Origin: Ehrlichia sp028752135
GTDB lineage: Bacteria > Pseudomonadota > Alphaproteobacteria > Rickettsiales > Anaplasmataceae
DNA length: 64,000 nt
Assembly (NCBI GenBank): GCA_028752135.1
Contig: CP082782.1
Location: forward strand, 124,001-188,000
Direction: 5' to 3'
The notes beneath the pieces were generated by a model. That model saw only the letters and a program-made list of their open reading frames with translations. It was not told where the DNA came from and made no database searches. Every line of letters begins with the position of its first letter. Position 1 is the first letter of the stretch. A program made the position numbers and the translations under genes. Shown one piece after another: positions 60,056 through 64,000 of this stretch.

Positions 60056-61240
60056 ATGTTTTACTACCATAATTGTTCATCTGATTACATTATAACTAGT
60101 GAATCTGTTTCTAATGGACATCCTGATAAAATAGCAGATCAGATATCTGACGCTATACTTGATTATTGTATATCGTTAAACCCGCTTGTACATACTGCTA
60201 TAGAAACTTTAGTAACAAAAAATAAAGTAATAATTGCTGGTGAAATTTGTGGGATTAATGTTAGTTACCCTGTTATAGAATCCATAGCTCGTGAAGTTAT
60301 AAAAGAGATAGGTTATGAACAAGATGGATTTCATTGGAAATATGTTACTATTGAAATTTTTATACATGATCAGTCTCCTGACATAGTCCTCGGAGTTAAT
60401 TACGGTAAGAATCAGGGTGCTGGTGATCAGGGTATTGTATATGGGTATGCTATAAACGAAACTGAAACTTTTATGCCAGCTTCAATTTTTTACTCTCATT
60501 TGATTTTAAAAAATATTATGTCTGCAGTAAAAAATTGTGAGATTCCAAATCTTGGTCCAGATGCTAAAACACAAATTACTTTATTATATGAAAATAATGT
60601 ACCAGTTAAAGCATGTAATATTGTACTTTCCGTACAGCACCCTGAAAATTTTTCACAAAACCAAATAAGGAATATTGTATATCCTTATGTTGAAAAATCC
60701 TTACCTAAAGGATGGATGTGTTCTGATAGTAATTTTTTAGTTAATCCTGCAGGTAGATTTGTAATAGGTGGTCCAACTGGAGATTGTGGTTTAACAGGAC
60801 GTAAAGTCATGATAGATACATATGGTGGACATATACCCCATGGTGGCGGAGCTTTTTCTGGGAAGGATCCAAGTAAAGTTGATAGATCTGCTGCTTATAT
60901 GGCTCGTTATTTAGCTAAGAATATAGTTTCTGCTAATTTAGCAGACCAATGTTTAGTACAGTTGTCATATGCTATTGGTGTTTCTTATCCTATTTCGTTC
61001 TATATTAACACTTTTGGTACTGGAGTTATTAGTGATAATAAAATAAAGGATTTTATACAAAATAATATAGATTTATCTCCCTATGGAATTTGTGAACATT
61101 TAATGCTACTTAATCCTATTTATAAGATTACATCTTGTTATGGTCATTTTGGAAGAATTCCTGATAAAAATGGTAGCTTTTCTTGGGAAAGAGAAGATTT
61201 TGCTATGAAATTGAGTAGAGAATTTCATTTTAATGTTTAA
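60056..61240 (+). CDS. metK: S-adenosylmethionine synthetase
   Basis: Makes SAM from methionine and ATP. 394 residues, normal. ATP and metal motifs: TSESVSNGHPDKIADQISDAI, GKNQGAGDQGIVYGYA, VNPAGRFVIGGPTGDCGLTGRK and the P-loop-like GGGAFSGKDPSKVDRSAAY. The gene is intact, which is notable since some Rickettsia have a decaying metK. Confidence 0.98.
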   Translation: MFYYHNCSSDYIITSESVSNGHPDKIADQISDAILDYCISLNPLVHTAIETLVTKNKVIIAGEICGINVSYPVIESIAREVIKEIGYEQDGFHWKYVTIEIFIHDQSPDIVLGVNYGKNQGAGDQGIVYGYAINETETFMPASIFYSHLILKNIMSAVKNCEIPNLGPDAKTQITLLYENNVPVKACNIVLSVQHPENFSQNQIRNIVYPYVEKSLPKGWMCSDSNFLVNPAGRFVIGGPTGDCGLTGRKVMIDTYGGHIPHGGGAFSGKDPSKVDRSAAYMARYLAKNIVSANLADQCLVQLSYAIGVSYPISFYINTFGTGVISDNKIKDFIQNNIDLSPYGICEHLMLLNPIYKITSCYGHFGRIPDKNGSFSWEREDFAMKLSREFHFNV

Positions 61241-61364
61241 CAATTAAATAATATATATCTATATCCATATAGAATTTTTAAACATTTAATATTACTTATC
61301 TTTATTTATAGATTATATTTGTTATAATAATTTGAAAAAAATTTTACACTACTCATAGGTGATT

Positions 61365-61417
61365 ATTTTTTAATATTACATTTAATGCTGCACTTTTTCT
61401 TATATTATTGATTACTA
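61365..61417 (-). repeat. degraded copy of the asd 3' end
   Basis: The sequence atttaatgctgcac followed by tttttcttatattatt and ttactaccat at about 61379-61420 resembles the asd coding sequence at 61509-61553 (atttaatgctgcac, cttttcttaaattgtc, ttactaaccacat). I estimate roughly three quarters of bases match over about 42. It lies about 130 bp downstream of the gene's own copy and probably reflects an old tandem duplication of the gene end. Confidence 0.5.
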
Positions 61418-61466
61418 CCATATTCTTTTGTATTCTTTTACTACTATTACAAGAGAATTGTATTGT

Positions 61467-62477
61467 TTAAAGGTAATCATTTACAAGTATTTCTGCTATT
61501 TGTACTGCATTTAATGCTGCACCTTTTCTTAAATTGTCACTTACTAACCACATGCTGAGCCCATGCTTTACTGTATTGTCTTTCCTTAATCTAGATACAT
61601 AAACTTCATCTTCATGTACGCCATCTAGCGGAGTTGCATATCCACCATCTTCTCTTCTATCTAGTACTATGACTCCTGGAGAATTTTCTAGTGCTTCATA
61701 TGCTGCTTCTTCTGAAATTTCAGAGAAAAATTCAACATTTAATGATTCAGAATGTGATACGAATACTGGTACTCTAACACATGTTGCACTTACTTCTATA
61801 TTTTTATCTAATATTTTTTTTGTTTCTACAGACATTTTCCATTCTTCTTTTGTTGAGCCATCTTCCATAAAAACATCTATGTGTGGAATACAATTGAAAG
61901 CAATTCTTTTAGTGAATTGTTTAGGAGCAATGTTTTGGTTCATAAAAGTACCCTTAGTTTGTGAATAAAGTTCGTCCATTGCAGATTTTCCTGCACCTGA
62001 AACTGATTGGTATGTTGATACAACAACTCTCTTTATTCTCGATATTTTGTGTAAGGGATTTAAAGCTAAAAGCATTTGTATAGTTGAACAATTTGGGTTT
62101 GCAATAATGTTGTGTTTATAGTATTCAGCAATGTCTTCTGGGTTAATCTCTGGAACTACTAATGGAATGCCTTCTTCCATACGAAATAAGGATGTATTAT
62201 CTATAACTATGCATCCTTTGTTTGCTGCTATTCGTGCATATTGCTGTGATACTGAAGATCCAGCTGAAAAAATTGCTATGTCTGTTCCGTTAAAATCGTA
62301 ACTATCTAAATCTTGTGATTCCAATATATTATCTCCATAGCTTAATTTTTTTCCTATGGATTTTTTTGATGCTAATGCTATGATTTCACTAACTGGAAAC
62401 GATCTACTTGCCATGACATTAAGAACAACTCTACCTACGTTTCCTGTAGCGCCTACTACTGCTATTTTGTAACTCAT
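61467..62477 (-). CDS. asd: aspartate-semialdehyde dehydrogenase
   Basis: Reduces aspartyl phosphate to the semialdehyde, feeding diaminopimelate/lysine synthesis. 336 residues. NADP motif VVGATGNVGRVVLNVM at the N-terminus, active-site Cys in NPNCSTIQML, and STYQSVSGAGKSAMDEL. His and Arg residues of the substrate site lie in CVRVPVFVSHSE. It starts 9 bp after the YbaB gene on the same strand. The dapD and dapF genes of the same route are at 24 and 31 kb. Confidence 0.97.
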   Translation of the reverse strand: MSYKIAVVGATGNVGRVVLNVMASRSFPVSEIIALASKKSIGKKLSYGDNILESQDLDSYDFNGTDIAIFSAGSSVSQQYARIAANKGCIVIDNTSLFRMEEGIPLVVPEINPEDIAEYYKHNIIANPNCSTIQMLLALNPLHKISRIKRVVVSTYQSVSGAGKSAMDELYSQTKGTFMNQNIAPKQFTKRIAFNCIPHIDVFMEDGSTKEEWKMSVETKKILDKNIEVSATCVRVPVFVSHSESLNVEFFSEISEEAAYEALENSPGVIVLDRREDGGYATPLDGVHEDEVYVSRLRKDNTVKHGLSMWLVSDNLRKGAALNAVQIAEILVNDYL

Positions 62478-62486
62478 GTTTTTTTG

Positions 62487-62792
62487 TTATATACCAAATG
62501 ATAATAGAGAACCTACAATATTCTTGTTGTAATCAGATGACTTTTTGAAAGCATCATTAAATGCTGCTTTTATTAAGTCTTCTATAAAGATAGGTTTTTC
62601 TTTTAATAAAGATGGATCTAATTTTACTTCAAGAACTTGATAACTTACCATGTTTGATATACTGATTTTTACAGATACTTTTCCACCAAGTGATGAACCT
62701 TCAAAAATTTGTGCTTTTTGGTGTTCTTGAAAATCAGAAAATTTCTTTTTTATAAACTCTTGTAAATTAGATAATTGATCACTAGAGTACAT
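62487..62792 (-). CDS. YbaB/EbfC-family nucleoid-associated protein
   Basis: 101 residues. Small dimeric DNA-binding protein. Family features are the central IFEGSSLGGKVSVKISI (the E-x-S-x-G-G-x-V-x-V segment) and the C-terminal LIKAAFNDAFKKS. As in very many bacteria it follows dnaX directly (11 bp), which supports the call. It leads into asd, making a dnaX-ybaB-asd unit. Confidence 0.93.
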   Translation of the reverse strand: MYSSDQLSNLQEFIKKKFSDFQEHQKAQIFEGSSLGGKVSVKISISNMVSYQVLEVKLDPSLLKEKPIFIEDLIKAAFNDAFKKSSDYNKNIVGSLLSFGI

Positions 62793-62803
62793 AACTAATC
62801 TCC

Positions 62804-64000
62804 TTATTGTTGCTCTTTTTTTGTATTTTCTATGTTTATAACTTTTGCTCCATCAAACTCTTGTAGTATATTGCAAATAGTTGGATTAACATGTTGATTA
62901 TAATACGCATCGTTATCTTTTTTTATATCAAAATTTTTTTCAATAGATAAATTCCATTGTTTATTAGTTGAATTATTTAAAAAGTTCAACAAATCTTTGT
63001 GAAAATCTTTTGATAATATTTGATTAGTTTTTATGTTTAATATTCCATCCTGATAATGTGTGATTTCTAGATCAGATTCAGATATTTGGTTATATAAATC
63101 TTGCATATTGTTATTCTTTAATAATTCAAGTAGCATTTTACGATTATTATCTAACTTGTTATTTATTTGTATATTATTTTGAAGCTTATCTATTATTTGT
63201 TTTGGAGATGGCAAGGTTGATAAATAACATAACCTTATGATTAACATATTAGCAGCATATTTTATACATCCAGATGATTTTACTTCTTGTATCCCCTTTA
63301 AAAGCATTTGCCATAATCTTGATAAGAATATGGGGGATAATATTTTTTCGTTTTTTATATGTATTGTAATGTCATTATCATGTGGATAACTGTTTTTTTT
63401 TGTGATAGAAAAGTAACATATTTCATAAATAATCTGTAACATATTATCTAACACTATAACAGGATTATATGAATTGCATACTTCTTCAAATTTATTAATA
63501 GCTTCTACAGTATTACCTGTTACTAGTGGCTCTATAATTTCCAATAGAGTGTGTCTGCTGACATAACCTAGCATTTCTTTTGTACTTGTCTCAGATAGAT
63601 TTTTATTACTGTATATAGAAGATTGCTCTAGTAAAGATAAAGCATTACGTATAGATCCATCAGAATTACATGCTATCAATCTTATACTTTCTTCATCAAA
63701 GACTATATTTTCTTTTTCTGCTATAATTTTTAAGTGAGTTATAAGATTGTCTGTGGATATTCTTTGAAAATCAAATCTTTGACATCTGGATATTATAGTT
63801 ACAGGTATTTTTTTTACTTCTGTTGTTGCTAGAATAAATTTTACGTATGGGGCAGGTTCTTCTAAAACTTTTAATAATGCATTAAAAGCACTATTAGAAA
63901 GCATATGTACTTCATCTATTATATATACTTTAAACTTTGAAGTAATAGGCATATAGCGAGAATTTTCTAGAATAACTTTTACATCTTCTATACTAGTATT
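62804..64000 (-). CDS. dnaX: DNA polymerase III subunits gamma/tau, 5' end cut by the window edge
   Basis: Clamp-loader ATPase of the replicative polymerase. The frame is open through base 64000, so the start and the Walker A loop lie outside. About 398 residues are present: Walker B/DEAD-like IIDEVHMLSNSAFNALLKVLEEP, sensor I LATTEVKKIPVTIISRCQRFDF and sensor II region CNSDGSIRNALSLLEQ. The C-terminal half is longer than needed for gamma and matches a tau-type tail. No obvious slippery programmed-frameshift site was checked in detail. It is the first visible gene of a dnaX-ybaB-asd unit. Confidence 0.96.
   Translation of the reverse strand, partial: NTSIEDVKVILENSRYMPITSKFKVYIIDEVHMLSNSAFNALLKVLEEPAPYVKFILATTEVKKIPVTIISRCQRFDFQRISTDNLITHLKIIAEKENIVFDEESIRLIACNSDGSIRNALSLLEQSSIYSNKNLSETSTKEMLGYVSRHTLLEIIEPLVTGNTVEAINKFEEVCNSYNPVIVLDNMLQIIYEICYFSITKKNSYPHDNDITIHIKNEKILSPIFLSRLWQMLLKGIQEVKSSGCIKYAANMLIIRLCYLSTLPSPKQIIDKLQNNIQINNKLDNNRKMLLELLKNNNMQDLYNQISESDLEITHYQDGILNIKTNQILSKDFHKDLLNFLNNSTNKQWNLSIEKNFDIKKDNDAYYNQHVNPTICNILQEFDGAKVINIENTKKEQQ

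Overview
The window looks like chromosome of an Ehrlichia species (Anaplasmataceae, Rickettsiales). It is very AT-rich with long gene-free gaps. It carries the Rickettsiales order ribA-virB8-virB9-virB10-virB11-virD4 followed by a tandem-repeat protein gene in the place where Ehrlichia keeps its TRP120/TRP140-type effectors. The replication-origin landmark is a CBS-domain hemolysin-like gene facing hemE. The species is not resolved: neither repeat protein has a repeat unit I recognise from E. chaffeensis or E. canis.

Layout. 0.8-8 kb: polA, a large Thr/Trp tandem-repeat protein, a 35-residue membrane peptide, argF, recF. 9-19 kb: a family 4 uracil-DNA glycosylase with def, then plsC, rpsT, mlaC, a cation diffusion facilitator, tRNA-Val, ccmB, a dksA interrupted by a stop, and an NDUFA9-like reductase. 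19-32 kb: recG (frameshifted), coaC, mnmE, dapD, a zinc-ribbon membrane protein, xseA, pgk, two orphan genes, dapF. 32-43 kb: a TPR-methyltransferase, tRNA-Leu, ribA, the type IV secretion cluster (virB8, virB10 and virD4 frameshifted as read), and on the opposite strand a protein with 52-residue repeats. 43-49 kb: ferredoxin, nadA and bioC (frameshifted), a phage/GTA-like portal and prohead protease pair, and the CBS-domain protein. 48.9-49.3 kb is a convincing oriC: six TTATNNACA-type DnaA boxes and a compositional skew flip. 49-64 kb: hemE, ctaE, ruvC, plsY, nadC, dnaJ, glyS, glyQ, tRNA-Gln, a small membrane protein, ubiH, tRNA-Arg, metK, asd, a YbaB-type protein, and dnaX running off the end.

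The genes serve replication and repair (polA, recF, recG, ruvC, udg, xseA, dnaX), cofactors (NAD, riboflavin, CoA, heme, biotin, ubiquinone), diaminopimelate/lysine (dapD, dapF, asd), respiration (ctaE, ccmB) and host interaction (type IV secretion plus two repeat proteins). Nothing here is an evidently new multi-gene system. The most unusual items are the Thr/Trp repeat protein, the repeat protein at the virD4 locus, the long acidic VirD4 tail, a GC-rich patch at the start of hemE, and seven interruptions in six otherwise well-conserved genes. Six of the seven sit in A/T homopolymers that are one base short, so they may be read errors rather than biology.
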